A stretch of 64,000 bases of DNA from Butyricicoccus sp. OM04-18BH. Its GTDB lineage: Bacteria; Bacillota; Clostridia; Oscillospirales; Butyricicoccaceae. Location: the NCBI RefSeq assembly GCF_003481705.1, contig NZ_QULN01000011.1, positions 2,530 to 66,529 of the forward strand. Reading direction: 5' to 3'. Positions 24,525-34,095 of the stretch are shown piece after piece. A model generated the notes under the pieces. That model had not been told where the DNA came from and ran no database searches. It saw only the letters and a program-made list of their open reading frames with translations. Made by a program: the position numbers and the translations under genes. Within the stretch, counting starts at the first letter, position 1; the number at the start of each line of letters is the position of its first letter.

Positions 24525-26609
24525 ATGAGCACAACGAATGTTCCCGAGCTGTTCGGCAGCATGGTGTTTAACGACGCCGTGATGAAAGAACGTCTTCCCA
24601 AGGACGTCTACAAGAAGCTGAAAAAGACCATGCACGAGGGCACTGCGATCGACGCCGATGTTGCTGCTGTTGTTGCAACGGCAATGAAGGACTGGGCGAT
24701 CAGCAAGGGCGCGACCCACTACACGCACTGGTTCCAGCCGATGACCGGCATCACCGCCGAGAAGCATGACTCCTTCATCACCCCGACCGACGACGGTCAC
24801 GTGATGATGGAGTTCTCCGGCAAGGAGCTGATCAAGGGCGAGCCGGATGCATCTTCCTTCCCGTCCGGTGGTCTGCGCGCTACGTTCGAGGCGCGCGGCT
24901 ACACCGCATGGGACCCGACCAGCTACGCTTTCGTAAAGGATGGTTCCCTTTACATTCCGACCGCGTTCTGCTCCTACACCGGTCAGATCCTCGATAAGAA
25001 GACCCCGCTGCTGCGTTCGATGGACGCGATCAGCACGCAGGCCTGCCGCATACTCAAGCTGTTCGGCAAGGACGTAAAGCGCGTTACCACTACCGTAGGC
25101 CCCGAGCAGGAGTACTTCCTGATCGACCGCGAGGACTATGCAAAGCGTAAGGACCTCATCTTCACCGGCCGCACCCTGTTCGGCGCGATGCCGCCGAAGG
25201 GCCAGGAGATGGATGATCACTACTTCGGCGCACTCCGTCCGCGCGTTGCAGCTTTCATGCAGGATCTCGACGAGGAGCTGTGGAAGCTCGGCATCCTCTC
25301 CAAGACCAAGCACAACGAGGTAGCACCGTGCCAGCACGAGATGGCTCCGATCTTCTCCACCACCAATATCGCTACCGACCATAACCAGCTGACCATGGAG
25401 GTCATGCGCACGGTCGCTCAGAAGCACGGCTTTACCTGCCTGCTGCACGAGAAGCCGTTCGAGGGCGTTAATGGCTCCGGCAAGCACAATAACTGGTCTA
25501 TTTCCACCGATGCAGGCGAGAACCTGCTCGAGCCGGGTAAGAACCCAGGCAAGAACGCACAGTTCCTGCTGTTCCTGACTGCAGTCGTCAAGGCTGTCGA
25601 CGAGTATCAGGATCTGCTCCGCATCTCGGTCGCCTCCGCAGGCAACGATCACCGTCTGGGCGCGAACGAGGCTCCTCCGGCGATCATCTCCATGTTCATC
25701 GGCGACGAGCTTCAGGGCATTCTGGACGCTATCGAGTCCGGCGCGGATTACACCGACGTAGACAAGACCAAGATGAACCTCGGCGCGGCGGTTCTGCCGG
25801 CTATCCCGAAGGACACCACCGACCGCAACCGCACCTCTCCGTTCGCATTCACCGGCAACAAGTTTGAGTTCCGTTCGCTCGGCTCCTCGGTCAACATTGC
25901 CTGCGCGAACGTCATGCTGAACACCGCAGTCGCAGAAGAGCTGCGTCAGTTCGCAGATGAGCTCGAGGGCGCAGAGGACTTCAACGCGGCTCTCATGGCG
26001 CTCATCAAGCGCGAGATCAAGACGCACAAGCGCATCATCTTCAACGGCAACGGCTACGACGAGTCCTGGGTCGTCGAGGCAGAGAAGCGCGGCCTGCTCA
26101 ACTTCAAGAGCGCAGCCGATGCCTTCCCGCACTACGTTGACCAGAAGAACCTCGACTTGTTCGCAAGGCACAACGTTTACACCGCCGAGGAAATTCATTC
26201 CCGTATGGAGACCCAGCTCGAGGAGTACAACAAGATCCTGCACATCGAGGCGATGACCATGAGCGACATGGTACGCGAGGAGATCACTCCGGCGTGCATC
26301 GCGTTCGAGGGCGAGCTGGCAGGCACCATCAACAGCAAGAAGGCTGCCGGCGTATCCGGCGGCATGGAGGCCGGCCTTCTGAGCAAGGTTTCCGAGCTGA
26401 CCGAGGAGCTGTACGCAAAGAATACGGCGCTTGACGAGGCGATCGCTGCGGCGCCGTCCGGCGACAACATCGAAACCGCGCACTATTACCACAATACTGT
26501 CATCGCTGCGATGGACGCGGTCCGCGCACCGGCTGATAAGCTCGAGGGTCTCGTCGGCAAGAAGTTCTGGCCGTTCCCGACCTATTCTGACATCCTGTTC
26601 TACGTATAA
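24525..26609 (+). CDS. glnN: Glutamine synthetase type III
   Basis: 694 residues, the length of GSIII. It has GSIII signatures: [35 protein letters not shown] near 120-140, [50 protein letters not shown] and [16 protein letters not shown]. It makes glutamine and is typical of Bacteroides and clostridia. A longer in-frame reading from TTG at 24387 is rejected because that codon is the promoter -35. The leader contains a conditional terminator; amt follows behind another one. Confidence 0.95.
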   Translation: MSTTNVPELFGSMVFNDAVMKERLPKDVYKKLKKTMHEGTAIDADVAAVVATAMKDWAISKGATHYTHWFQPMTGITAEKHDSFITPTDDGHVMMEFSGKELIKGEPDASSFPSGGLRATFEARGYTAWDPTSYAFVKDGSLYIPTAFCSYTGQILDKKTPLLRSMDAISTQACRILKLFGKDVKRVTTTVGPEQEYFLIDREDYAKRKDLIFTGRTLFGAMPPKGQEMDDHYFGALRPRVAAFMQDLDEELWKLGILSKTKHNEVAPCQHEMAPIFSTTNIATDHNQLTMEVMRTVAQKHGFTCLLHEKPFEGVNGSGKHNNWSISTDAGENLLEPGKNPGKNAQFLLFLTAVVKAVDEYQDLLRISVASAGNDHRLGANEAPPAIISMFIGDELQGILDAIESGADYTDVDKTKMNLGAAVLPAIPKDTTDRNRTSPFAFTGNKFEFRSLGSSVNIACANVMLNTAVAEELRQFADELEGAEDFNAALMALIKREIKTHKRIIFNGNGYDESWVVEAEKRGLLNFKSAADAFPHYVDQKNLDLFARHNVYTAEEIHSRMETQLEEYNKILHIEAMTMSDMVREEITPACIAFEGELAGTINSKKAAGVSGGMEAGLLSKVSELTEELYAKNTALDEAIAAAPSGDNIETAHYYHNTVIAAMDAVRAPADKLEGLVGKKFWPFPTYSDILFYV

Positions 26610-26644
26610 GAGCAGCAGTTACATTCGTTAGAAAATATTTTTCT

Positions 26645-26710
26645 ATACACAATGGCGTGTATTTCCCCTTGTTCCTTCGGGAGCAGGGGAGATACACGCC
26701 ATAATTTTTT
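26645..26710 (+). promoter_or_regulatory. ANTAR-type hairpin overlapping a terminator between glnN and amt
   Basis: AUACAC (26645-26650), loop AAUGGC (26651-26656), GUGUAU (26657-26662), with A1/G4 in the loop. UGGCGUGUAU from loop and 3' arm alternatively pairs with AUACACGCCA (26692-26701). That encloses an inner CCCCUUGUUCC/GGAGCAGGGG helix on a UUCG tetraloop, and UAAUUUUUU follows. No strong promoter lies between glnN and this site, so amt expression may depend on read-through from glnN. AGGGGG at 26711 serves amt. Confidence 0.75.
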
Positions 26711-26725
26711 AGGGGGTTGTATTAA

Positions 26726-28462
26726 ATGGACATCTTAGATCTCGCTACGTCGGTAGACGTAGGCTGGACGCTCGTCGCAGCGGCACTGGTATTCTTCATG
26801 CAGGCCGGCTTCGCGATGGTTGAGACCGGCTTCACCCGTGCGAAGAACGCCGGCAACATCATCATGAAGAACCTGATGGATTTCTCGCTCGGCACGCCGA
26901 TCTTCTGGGTCCTCGGCTTCGGCATCATGTTCGGTGCGGCAAGCCCGTTCTTTGGCGGCTTTGATTTCTTCGCGGACGGCGTAGTCGGCGAGGGCTACAA
27001 CTGGACGACGCTGATCTTCCAGACCGTGTTCTGCGCGACGGCCGCTACCATCGTTTCCGGCTCTATGGCAGAGCGCACCAAGTTCTCTGCATACTGCATT
27101 TACTCGATGGTTATTTCCGCGGTTATCTACCCGGTTTCCGGTCACTGGATCTGGGGCGGCGGCTGGCTCGCAGAGCTTGGCTTCCATGATTTCGCAGGCT
27201 CCACGGCGGTACATATGGTCGGCGGCGTTGCCGCTCTGGTCGGCGCGGCTATCCTCGGTCCCCGTATCGGCAAGTACACCAAGGATGGCAAGGCTCGCGC
27301 GATCCCGGGTCACTCCCTGACGCTCGGCGCTCTCGGCTGCTTTATCCTGTGGTTCTGCTGGTTCGGCTTCAACGGCGGTTCTACCGTTGCTCTGTCCGGC
27401 GGCGGCGCTGAGGTCGCATCCCGCGTATTCGTTACCACCAACATGGCGGCGGCTGTCGCTACCGTAACCGTTATGTGCATCACCTGGATTCGCTACAAGA
27501 AGCCTGATGTTTCCATGACGCTGAACGGCTCGCTCGCCGGTCTGGTCGCTATCACCGCAGGCTGTGATATGGTAACCCCGATGGGTTCCGCGATCATCGG
27601 CATCTGCGCAGGCTTCGCAGTTGTATTCGGCATCGAGTTCGTAGACCAGAAGCTCAAGGTCGATGACCCGGTCGGCGCTGTCGGCGTACACTGCATCAAC
27701 GGCGCACTCGGCACCATCCTTACCGGCTTCTTCGCTTACTACAACGGTACCGAGGCCCGACCTCTCGGCGTGTTCTACGGCGGCGGCTTCCACTTCCTCG
27801 GCATCCAGATTCTCGGCGTTGTCGCAGTCATTGCATGGGTTGCGATCACCATGACCATCGTATTCAACATCATCAAGCACACCATCGGCCTTCGTGTTTC
27901 CGAGGCTGAGGAGATCATGGGCCTCGACAAGCCGGAGCACGGCCTGTCCTCCGCATATGCTGACTTTATGCCGGTCGTTCCGACTGTCCTTGGCACCAAG
28001 GCAGGCGAGACCGCAGCAAAGATCAAGGATACCGCTCCGGTAGCGGTCGAGAAGGCTGTTCCGGTCACCAAGGTCACCACCGAAGGTGCGGCATCGGCCG
28101 GCGGTCACAAGCTGAGCAAGGTCGTCATCATCACCAAGCAGTCCAAGTTTGAGGTACTCAAGGAAGCGCTGGCAGGCATCGGCGTATCCGGCATGACGGT
28201 AACGAACGTGATCGGCTGCGGCGTACAGAAGGGCGCTGCCGAGTATTACCGCGGCGCTGAGGTCGATGTAACCCTGCTCCCGAAGCTCAAGATGGAGGTC
28301 GTTGTCTCCAAGGTTCCGGTCGAGACGGTCGTTGAGGTTGTCAAGAAGGTTCTGTATACCGGCCACATCGGCGACGGCAAGATCTTCGTCTACGACGTAG
28401 AGAACGTCATTAAGGTTCGTACCGGCGCAGAAGGCTTTGACGCCCTGCAGGACGACGAATAA
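26726..28462 (+). CDS. amt: Ammonium transporter fused to a C-terminal PII (GlnK-like) domain
   Basis: 578 residues. The Amt part (1 to about 400, 11 membrane helices) has MQAGFAMVETGFTRAKN, the first pore His in STAVHMVGGVAALVGA and the second in GVHCINGALG. An Ala/Val/Lys/Thr-rich linker (about 405-458) leads to a PII domain from about 461 (SKVVIITKQSKFEVLKEAL). The PII T-loop is GCGVQKGAAEYYRGAEVDV with tyrosines, and TGHIGDGKIFVYDVENVIKVRTG is the B-loop/C-terminal signature. The fusion puts the ammonium channel and its regulator in one chain, directly after glnN. Confidence 0.95.
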   Translation: MDILDLATSVDVGWTLVAAALVFFMQAGFAMVETGFTRAKNAGNIIMKNLMDFSLGTPIFWVLGFGIMFGAASPFFGGFDFFADGVVGEGYNWTTLIFQTVFCATAATIVSGSMAERTKFSAYCIYSMVISAVIYPVSGHWIWGGGWLAELGFHDFAGSTAVHMVGGVAALVGAAILGPRIGKYTKDGKARAIPGHSLTLGALGCFILWFCWFGFNGGSTVALSGGGAEVASRVFVTTNMAAAVATVTVMCITWIRYKKPDVSMTLNGSLAGLVAITAGCDMVTPMGSAIIGICAGFAVVFGIEFVDQKLKVDDPVGAVGVHCINGALGTILTGFFAYYNGTEARPLGVFYGGGFHFLGIQILGVVAVIAWVAITMTIVFNIIKHTIGLRVSEAEEIMGLDKPEHGLSSAYADFMPVVPTVLGTKAGETAAKIKDTAPVAVEKAVPVTKVTTEGAASAGGHKLSKVVIITKQSKFEVLKEALAGIGVSGMTVTNVIGCGVQKGAAEYYRGAEVDVTLLPKLKMEVVVSKVPVETVVEVVKKVLYTGHIGDGKIFVYDVENVIKVRTGAEGFDALQDDE

Positions 28463-28474
28463 GACACAGACAAT

Positions 28475-28508
28475 AAGAACCCCGAGGCTGCGGCCTCGGG
28501 GTTCTTTT
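28475..28508 (+). terminator. Terminator of amt
   Basis: AAGAACCCCGAGGC / GCCTCGGGGTTCTT, 14 bp with a short loop, followed by T. Confidence 0.9.
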
Positions 28509-28520
28509 GCATACAGCATA

Positions 28521-28557
28521 AAACCGCCGCTCCGTGCCTTTCGGCATAGAGCGGCGG
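28521..28557 (-). terminator. Terminator of gltX-glnS
   Basis: Minus-strand CCGCCGCTC / GAGCGGCGG, 9 bp, followed by TTT; lies between the glnS stop and the amt terminator. Confidence 0.75.
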
Positions 28558-28569
28558 CTGTTTTGATTT

Positions 28570-30231
28570 TTACTTGCTGAGCGTCTTTGCGAAGCTGTCC
28601 TTGAGAGTTACGATACGGTTAAAGCGGCCGGTCTCGCGGTCCTTGCAGTAGTAGCCCATGCGGACGAACTGGAAGCGGTCGCCTTCCTTCGCGTCTGCGA
28701 GCGACGGCTCGAGCTTGCAGCCGGTCAGCTTCTTGAGCGAATCCGGGTTGAGGTAATCCAGATAATCCGTGCCCTCCGGTACGTCGTTTACGTTCTCGAG
28801 GGTGAACAGATTGTCGTACAGATACAGGTCTGCGTCGATGGCGTGCTCGGCGGATACCCAGTGGATGGTGCCCTTGACCTTGCGGCCGTCGACCGGCATG
28901 CCGTTGCGGGTCTCGAGGTCTGCGGTGCAGCGGATCTCGACGATCTCGCCGTTGTCATCCTTGACGATCTCGTTGCACTTGACGATATACGCGCCCATCA
29001 GACGGACCTCGCCGTCCGGCTTGAGACGCTGGAACTTCGGGGGTGGAACCTCGGCGAAGTCGCTCTTTTCGATATACAGCTCGCGGGTGAACGGTACCTT
29101 GCGGGTGCCGGCTTCCTCATTGCGCGGATTGTTCGGAACCTCGAACTCCTCGCACTGTCCCTCCGGATAGTTGGTGATGACCAGCTTGACCGGCTCGGTG
29201 ACAGCCATGCGGCGCAGCGCGGTGTCGTTCAGCTCCTCGCGGATGCAGTGCTCGAGCAGCTTGATGTCGACGAGCGAATTTGCCTTCGCGATGCCGGCGC
29301 GCTGTACAAAGTCAAGGATAGCGCTCGGCGTATAGCCGCGGCGGCGCAGCGCGCACAGCGTAGGCATACGCGGATCGTCCCAGCCCTCGACGTGCTTCTC
29401 GAATACGAGCTGGCGCAGATAGCGCTTGCTCATGACCGTATGCGTCACGTTCAGACGGGCGAACTCGCGCTGCTTCGGATGATGCGGCAGCGGGCAGTTG
29501 TCAACGACCCACTCGTACAGCGGACGGTGGTTCTCGAACTCAATGGAGCACATAGAATGCGTGATGCCCTCAAGTGCGTCCTGAATCGGGTGCGCGAAGT
29601 CGTACAGCGGATAGATGCACCACTTGTCGCCCTGACGGTGATGGTGTGCGCGGACGATGCGGTAGATCGCCGGGTCGCGCAGGTTCATGTTCGGGCTGGC
29701 CATGTCGATCTTGGCGCGGAGCGTCTTGGAGCCGTCGGCGAACTTGCCGTCGCGCATATCCTGGAACAGCCGGAGGTTTTCCTCGACCGAGCGGTCGCGG
29801 TACGGGCTCGGCTTGCCCGGCTCGGTCAGAGAGCCGCGGTACGCGCGCATTTCCTCCTGCGTCAGATCGTCTACATACGCCTTGCCCTCCTTGATGAGCT
29901 GCACGGCGCACTCGAAGCAGGTCTCGAAGTAGTCCGAGCCGTAGTAGACACCGCCGCTCGGCTCCTCGCCGGTCAGCCACTTGATGTCCTCCCAGATGGA
30001 GTCTACGTACTCGGTGTCCTCCTTTACCGGGTTGGTATCGTCATAGCGCAGGTTGAACAGGCCGTTGTATTTCTTCGCGATCGACCAGTTGATGAAGATC
30101 GCCTTTGCCGAGCCGATGTGCAGATAGCCGTTCGGCTCGGGCGGAAAACGGGTATGAATGCGCTCGGACAGGCCGTTTGCGATGTCCTCGTCAATGATTT
30201 CCGTCAGAAAGTTGTTTACATTTTCCATCAT
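28570..30231 (-). CDS. glnS: Glutaminyl-tRNA synthetase
   Basis: 553 residues. The HIGH-type motif is PPEPNGYLHIGSAKAI (about 31-46) and the KMSKS motif is VMSKRYL (about 268). The C-terminal anticodon-binding beta-barrel is present. It charges tRNA-Gln directly, so the cell need not depend on the GluRS/GatCAB route. GGGGG precedes the start; the second of two adjacent ATGs (30228) is also possible. It lies 20 bases downstream of gltX. Confidence 0.95.
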   Translation of the reverse strand: MMENVNNFLTEIIDEDIANGLSERIHTRFPPEPNGYLHIGSAKAIFINWSIAKKYNGLFNLRYDDTNPVKEDTEYVDSIWEDIKWLTGEEPSGGVYYGSDYFETCFECAVQLIKEGKAYVDDLTQEEMRAYRGSLTEPGKPSPYRDRSVEENLRLFQDMRDGKFADGSKTLRAKIDMASPNMNLRDPAIYRIVRAHHHRQGDKWCIYPLYDFAHPIQDALEGITHSMCSIEFENHRPLYEWVVDNCPLPHHPKQREFARLNVTHTVMSKRYLRQLVFEKHVEGWDDPRMPTLCALRRRGYTPSAILDFVQRAGIAKANSLVDIKLLEHCIREELNDTALRRMAVTEPVKLVITNYPEGQCEEFEVPNNPRNEEAGTRKVPFTRELYIEKSDFAEVPPPKFQRLKPDGEVRLMGAYIVKCNEIVKDDNGEIVEIRCTADLETRNGMPVDGRKVKGTIHWVSAEHAIDADLYLYDNLFTLENVNDVPEGTDYLDYLNPDSLKKLTGCKLEPSLADAKEGDRFQFVRMGYYCKDRETGRFNRIVTLKDSFAKTLSK

Positions 30232-30251
30232 AGCTTATATTTCCCCCTGCA

Positions 30252-31904
30252 TTAAAGCGCCGCAGAGCACTTTTCGAGTCGGTCGAGCACCTTTTCTCTT
30301 CCCAGAATACCCATTACGGTCTGGAGATCGGGCGCGTTCTGGCGGCCTGCGACCGCGACGCGGACGACCATGGAAACGTCGCCTACCGCGCCCTTGAAGG
30401 CGGACGGGTCAGCCTTGTAGGCCTTGGTGTCGGCAGCGTAGCCGTGCGCAGATGCGATTTGCTTCATCTTGTCGAAGAAGCCGTCCGGCGTATCGTTCTC
30501 GTCGAACATGCCGGCGAAGTCGGCGAGGATCGCCTTTGCGTCCTCGACGGAAACGCGCTCCGGCATGGTGTAATCCGGCTGGAACAGCTCGTCGAACATG
30601 AAGTCCATGTAGCCCTTCGCGTCCGACCAGAGAGCGAGGTCCTTGCGCGGCTTTTTGCCGCCGCGGCCGATGGCGAGGTATGCCTTGGAGAAGGCCGGGT
30701 CGCGGGTCAGCAGAGCGTTGAACTCACTGTCGTTGACCGCGCTCCACTCCGCAACGTAATCGTAAACTCGCTCGGCGGTCATGCGCGAAATGACGTTCTT
30801 GGAAACGTCGCGCAGCTTTTCGATGTCAAACAGCGCGCCCGAACCGCTCATCTTCTTGGTGGTGAACGGGAAATCGTTCATCGGCAGATCCGGATTTGCG
30901 CGGCGCCATTCCTCGAAGTTGGAGTTCAGCAGCGTCATCAGGTACTCGAGCACCGCCGGGACCGGGTAGCCCTCCTGCGCGTAGAACGTCAGAGCGAGCT
31001 CCGGGTCCTTGCGCTTGGACAGCTTGCGCTTGCCGCCGGTCTCGGGGTCGATCTTCATCAGCTGCGCGGTGTGCGCGTACTTCGGCGCCTTCCAGCCCAT
31101 CGCGCGGAACAGCTGGAGATGTACCGGCAGAGTCGCGAGCCATTCCTCGCCGCGTACAACGATGGTCGTGCCCATCAGATGATCGTCCACAACGTGTGCA
31201 AAGTGATAGGTCGGGATGCCGTCCGACTTGAGGATAACGACGTCCTGATCGTTCTCGGTGACCTCCATCTTGCCCTTTACGAGGTCCTCATGGCGGATCT
31301 TGTGTTCGATGCTGCCCTCGGAACGGAAGCGGACGACATACGGCGTGCCCTTGGCGAGCTCCGCCTCGATGTCCTCCATCGGGCGGTCGCGCCATACGGC
31401 GTACTTGCCGTAGTAGCCGAAGTTTTCCTTGTTCTCCTCCTGCTGTCTGTGCGCCTCGGCAAGCTCCTCCTCGGTGCAGAAGCAGGGATACGCCATGCCG
31501 CGCTCGACGAGCGACTTGACGAAGGTCTGGTAGATCTCAGCGCGCTGACTCTGGCGGTAGGGACCGTAGATGCCGGTTTCGCCGTCGGTGGTCGCGCCCT
31601 CGTCGAACGGCAGGCCGAACGACTGGAAGGCGTCGATGATCATCTGCACGCCGCCCTCGACCTCACGCTTGCGGTCGGTGTCCTCGATGCGCAGATAGAA
31701 AACGCCCTTCGACTGATGCGCCAGACGCTCGTCTACGAGCGCGCCGTACAGGTTGCCGAGGTGCATGAAGCCCGTGGGGCTCGGGCCCATACGGGTGACC
31801 TTCGCGCCTTCGGGCAGGTCGCGCTTCGGATAGCGTGCCTCGATGTCCTCCGGCGTGGTATTGATATGCGGAAACAGTCTGTCCGCCAAAAGCTTGTGAT
31901 CCAT
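30252..31904 (-). CDS. gltX: Glutamyl-tRNA synthetase
   Basis: 550 residues. PSPTGFMHLGNLYGAL is the HIGH region, DTDRKREVEGG and RVRGEEW-like VVRGEEWLATLP follow, and RKLSKRKDPE is the KMSKS loop (about 268). A helical anticodon domain completes it. It gives Glu-tRNA for protein and tetrapyrrole synthesis. The operon with glnS places both glutamate-family synthetases beside the nitrogen island. Confidence 0.95.
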   Translation of the reverse strand: MDHKLLADRLFPHINTTPEDIEARYPKRDLPEGAKVTRMGPSPTGFMHLGNLYGALVDERLAHQSKGVFYLRIEDTDRKREVEGGVQMIIDAFQSFGLPFDEGATTDGETGIYGPYRQSQRAEIYQTFVKSLVERGMAYPCFCTEEELAEAHRQQEENKENFGYYGKYAVWRDRPMEDIEAELAKGTPYVVRFRSEGSIEHKIRHEDLVKGKMEVTENDQDVVILKSDGIPTYHFAHVVDDHLMGTTIVVRGEEWLATLPVHLQLFRAMGWKAPKYAHTAQLMKIDPETGGKRKLSKRKDPELALTFYAQEGYPVPAVLEYLMTLLNSNFEEWRRANPDLPMNDFPFTTKKMSGSGALFDIEKLRDVSKNVISRMTAERVYDYVAEWSAVNDSEFNALLTRDPAFSKAYLAIGRGGKKPRKDLALWSDAKGYMDFMFDELFQPDYTMPERVSVEDAKAILADFAGMFDENDTPDGFFDKMKQIASAHGYAADTKAYKADPSAFKGAVGDVSMVVRVAVAGRQNAPDLQTVMGILGREKVLDRLEKCSAAL

Positions 31905-31986
31905 TTACTTCACTCCAAGTTGCGATATTACACAGTTCGGGCACTGTTCCGGCCCGGCGGTTCGGATATGCGCCCATGACATGAAT

Positions 31987-32015
31987 ATTTTAACACAGCA
32001 CGCCATCAGACGCAA
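31987..32015 (-). promoter_or_regulatory. Promoter of gltX-glnS
   Basis: Minus strand TTGCGT (32015-32010), 17-nt spacer, TAAAAT (31992-31987). Confidence 0.75.
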
Positions 32016-32054
32016 GGCATTTCACGGCTTTCCGCGCGAAAGACGCACAATATC

Positions 32055-32083
32055 TTGCCTGATCGCGTGGTATGTATTATAAT
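32055..32083 (+). promoter_or_regulatory. Promoter of the apbE operon
   Basis: TTGCCT (32055-32060), 17 nt, TATAAT (32078-32083). Confidence 0.8.
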
Positions 32084-32149
32084 AGTATACTAAGACTGTC
32101 GAAAAAACTGATAATCTATGCTGAAGTAAAATGTTTTTAGGAGATTGCT

Positions 32150-33151
32150 ATGAAACGAATTCTCGCGGCGTCCCTTCTGCTGCTCACGCTTTCCGGCTGC
32201 GGCGGCAAAAGCGAGCCGTATTCCACCGATTTTTTTGCTATGGATACTTTCATGTCGGTCAAGGTGCTCGGCTCTGACGGCGAAAGCCTCGCACAGCAGT
32301 GCGAAAGCGAGATCAATGCGCTCGAAAGCGTGCTGTCGCGCACGCGCGAGGACACCGACATCGCGAAGCTGAACGCGGCGGACGGCGCGCCGGTCACGCT
32401 GTCGGACGAGGGCGCGAAGCTGCTGAGCACGGCACTCGACCTCAGCGCCGCGACAAACGGCGCGTATGACCCGACGGTCGCGCCTCTGACCGACCTCTGG
32501 GGCATCGGCACCGAGCATCAGCAGGTACCGGCGCAGAGCGATATTGATGCTGAGCTTCAGAACGTCGGCATCGCGCACGTTCACGAAAACGGCGACGCCG
32601 TCACCCTTGACTCCGGCTCGAAAATCGACCTCGGCGGCATCGCGAAGGGCTACGCCGCCGACCTGTGCGCGGATATTCTGAAAAGCGCGGATGCAGACGG
32701 ACTGCTCGTGCTGGGCGGCAATATTTACGCCGTCGGCACGAACGAGGGGAAGGACTGGAACATCGGCATTGCCGACCCGGATGACTCCGCAGACACCATC
32801 GCCGCCGTTGCGGTGCATGACCTCTCGGTCGTCACCTCGGGCGACTACGAGCGCTATTTCGAGCAGGACGGCGTGCGCTATCATCATATCTTCGACCCGA
32901 AAACCGGCTATCCGGCGGCGTCCGGCCTGCGGAGCGTCACGGTCATCGACGAGAATTCCACCCGTGCGGACGCGCTGACCACCGCGCTCTTTGTCATGGG
33001 TGCGGACAAGGGCCGCGCGTACTGCGAGGAGAACGGCATCGCCGCCGTGTTCGTCACTGCGGATAAGCAGGTTTTCACCACCTCGCGTGTCGCGGACGTC
33101 TGCACCTTTACGTTCACGGGCGAGGACAAGGGGTACACCTATGCGCAGTAG
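32150..33151 (+). CDS. apbE: ApbE-type FAD:protein FMN transferase, lipoprotein
   Basis: 333 residues. The signal peptide ends in lipobox LTLSGC (Cys about 16). ApbE marks: FFAMDTFMSVKV, SKIDLGGIAKGYAADL (about 165-180), HIFDPKTGYPA and the C-terminal RADALTTALFVMG with the metal-binding T/D positions. It attaches FMN covalently to a Thr of extracytoplasmic flavoproteins. The next two genes encode a NusG_II protein and a Gx transporter. No Rnf/Nqr subunit or FMN-binding target protein lies in this window. Confidence 0.92.
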   Translation: MKRILAASLLLLTLSGCGGKSEPYSTDFFAMDTFMSVKVLGSDGESLAQQCESEINALESVLSRTREDTDIAKLNAADGAPVTLSDEGAKLLSTALDLSAATNGAYDPTVAPLTDLWGIGTEHQQVPAQSDIDAELQNVGIAHVHENGDAVTLDSGSKIDLGGIAKGYAADLCADILKSADADGLLVLGGNIYAVGTNEGKDWNIGIADPDDSADTIAAVAVHDLSVVTSGDYERYFEQDGVRYHHIFDPKTGYPAASGLRSVTVIDENSTRADALTTALFVMGADKGRAYCEENGIAAVFVTADKQVFTTSRVADVCTFTFTGEDKGYTYAQ

Positions 33152-33515
33152 AATGAAATGGGGCGATTTCGTCATTATCGGCGCGGTTCTGGCGCTTGCA
33201 GGCGCGATGCTTGCGTTTTTCGCCCTGCGTGCCTCCGGCGACACGCTGTACGCCGAGGTCTGGCAGGATGACAGACTGGTCGAGCGGGTCGAGCTGACCG
33301 ACACGACCGACCGTACCATCGACCTCGACGGACATAACGTGATCGTGCTCTCGGGCAAAACGGCCGTGATGCAGTCGGCGGACTGCCCGGACCAGGTCTG
33401 CGTGCGAACCGGACGACTTACCCGTGCCGGACAGGTCGCGGTCTGCCTGCCGCACCGCGTTATTCTCAAGCTGACGGGCACCTCGACCGACGGCATCGAC
33501 GCCATTGTATCCTGA
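33141..33515 (+). CDS. Membrane-anchored NusG domain II protein
   Basis: 124 residues: one N-terminal membrane helix (DFVIIGAVLALAGAMLAFFAL), then a beta-rich domain ending in SADCPDQVCVRTGRL and AVCLPHRVILKL. These are the hallmarks of the NusG_II domain of bacterial flavin and electron-transfer loci. The ATG at 33141 overlaps the end of apbE. The Cys residues in CPDQVC and VCLPH could bind metal or be disulfide-linked. It probably works with the flavinylated proteins served by ApbE; the exact role is unknown. Confidence 0.82.
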   Translation: MRSRMKWGDFVIIGAVLALAGAMLAFFALRASGDTLYAEVWQDDRLVERVELTDTTDRTIDLDGHNVIVLSGKTAVMQSADCPDQVCVRTGRLTRAGQVAVCLPHRVILKLTGTSTDGIDAIVS

Positions 33516-33529
33516 GAGGGGGGAGCCGT

Positions 33530-34045
33530 ATGAAACGTTCGAAGGAGCTTGCGGTTTGCGGCATGCTGACCGCTCTCGCCATTATTCTTTCCATCGTTGA
33601 GCGTATGTTTCCGCTCGACGCCATTATTCCCATCCCGGGCGTCAAGCTCGGCCTCGCGAATGTTGTAACGCTGTTCGCGCTGACGCGACTCGGTCTGCGC
33701 GATTCACTTGCGGTCGTCGTCGTTCGCGTGACGCTCGCATCCCTGCTCATGGGCAGCGTGACGGCGTTTCTGTTTTCGCTGTTCGGCGGACTGCTCGCGC
33801 TGTTTGCCATGTGGGCGCTGCTGCACGTGGAAGGAAAGTTCTGCTCGCTGCTCGGCGTGAGCGTCGCGGGCGCCGCCGCGCACAATATCGGTCAGATCGC
33901 TGCTGCGGTGCTGTGGATGAAAACGACTGCCGTACTTGCTTATCTGCCTTATCTGCTGCTCATGAGCGTTCCGCTTGGCCTTGTGACCGGCCTCGTGTGC
34001 GCGGTCGTGCTGACGCACATGAAAAAAATTGATCTTCATGCATAA
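33530..34045 (+). CDS. Gx transporter family membrane protein
   Basis: 171 residues with five to six membrane helices; MLTALAIILSIVERMFP and PIPGVKLGLANVVTLFAL match the Gx transporter family, often annotated as heptaprenyl diphosphate synthase component I. In clostridial genomes it sits with ApbE and NusG_II genes. It may transport a quinone or flavin precursor, but the substrate is not established. The start ATG follows GGGGGGAGC closely downstream of the NusG_II stop. Confidence 0.8.
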   Translation: MKRSKELAVCGMLTALAIILSIVERMFPLDAIIPIPGVKLGLANVVTLFALTRLGLRDSLAVVVVRVTLASLLMGSVTAFLFSLFGGLLALFAMWALLHVEGKFCSLLGVSVAGAAAHNIGQIAAAVLWMKTTAVLAYLPYLLLMSVPLGLVTGLVCAVVLTHMKKIDLHA

Positions 34046-34095
34046 AATTTTGTTTTTCCTCCCACACTATCATAAAAACCGAGGAGGAAAACGAT

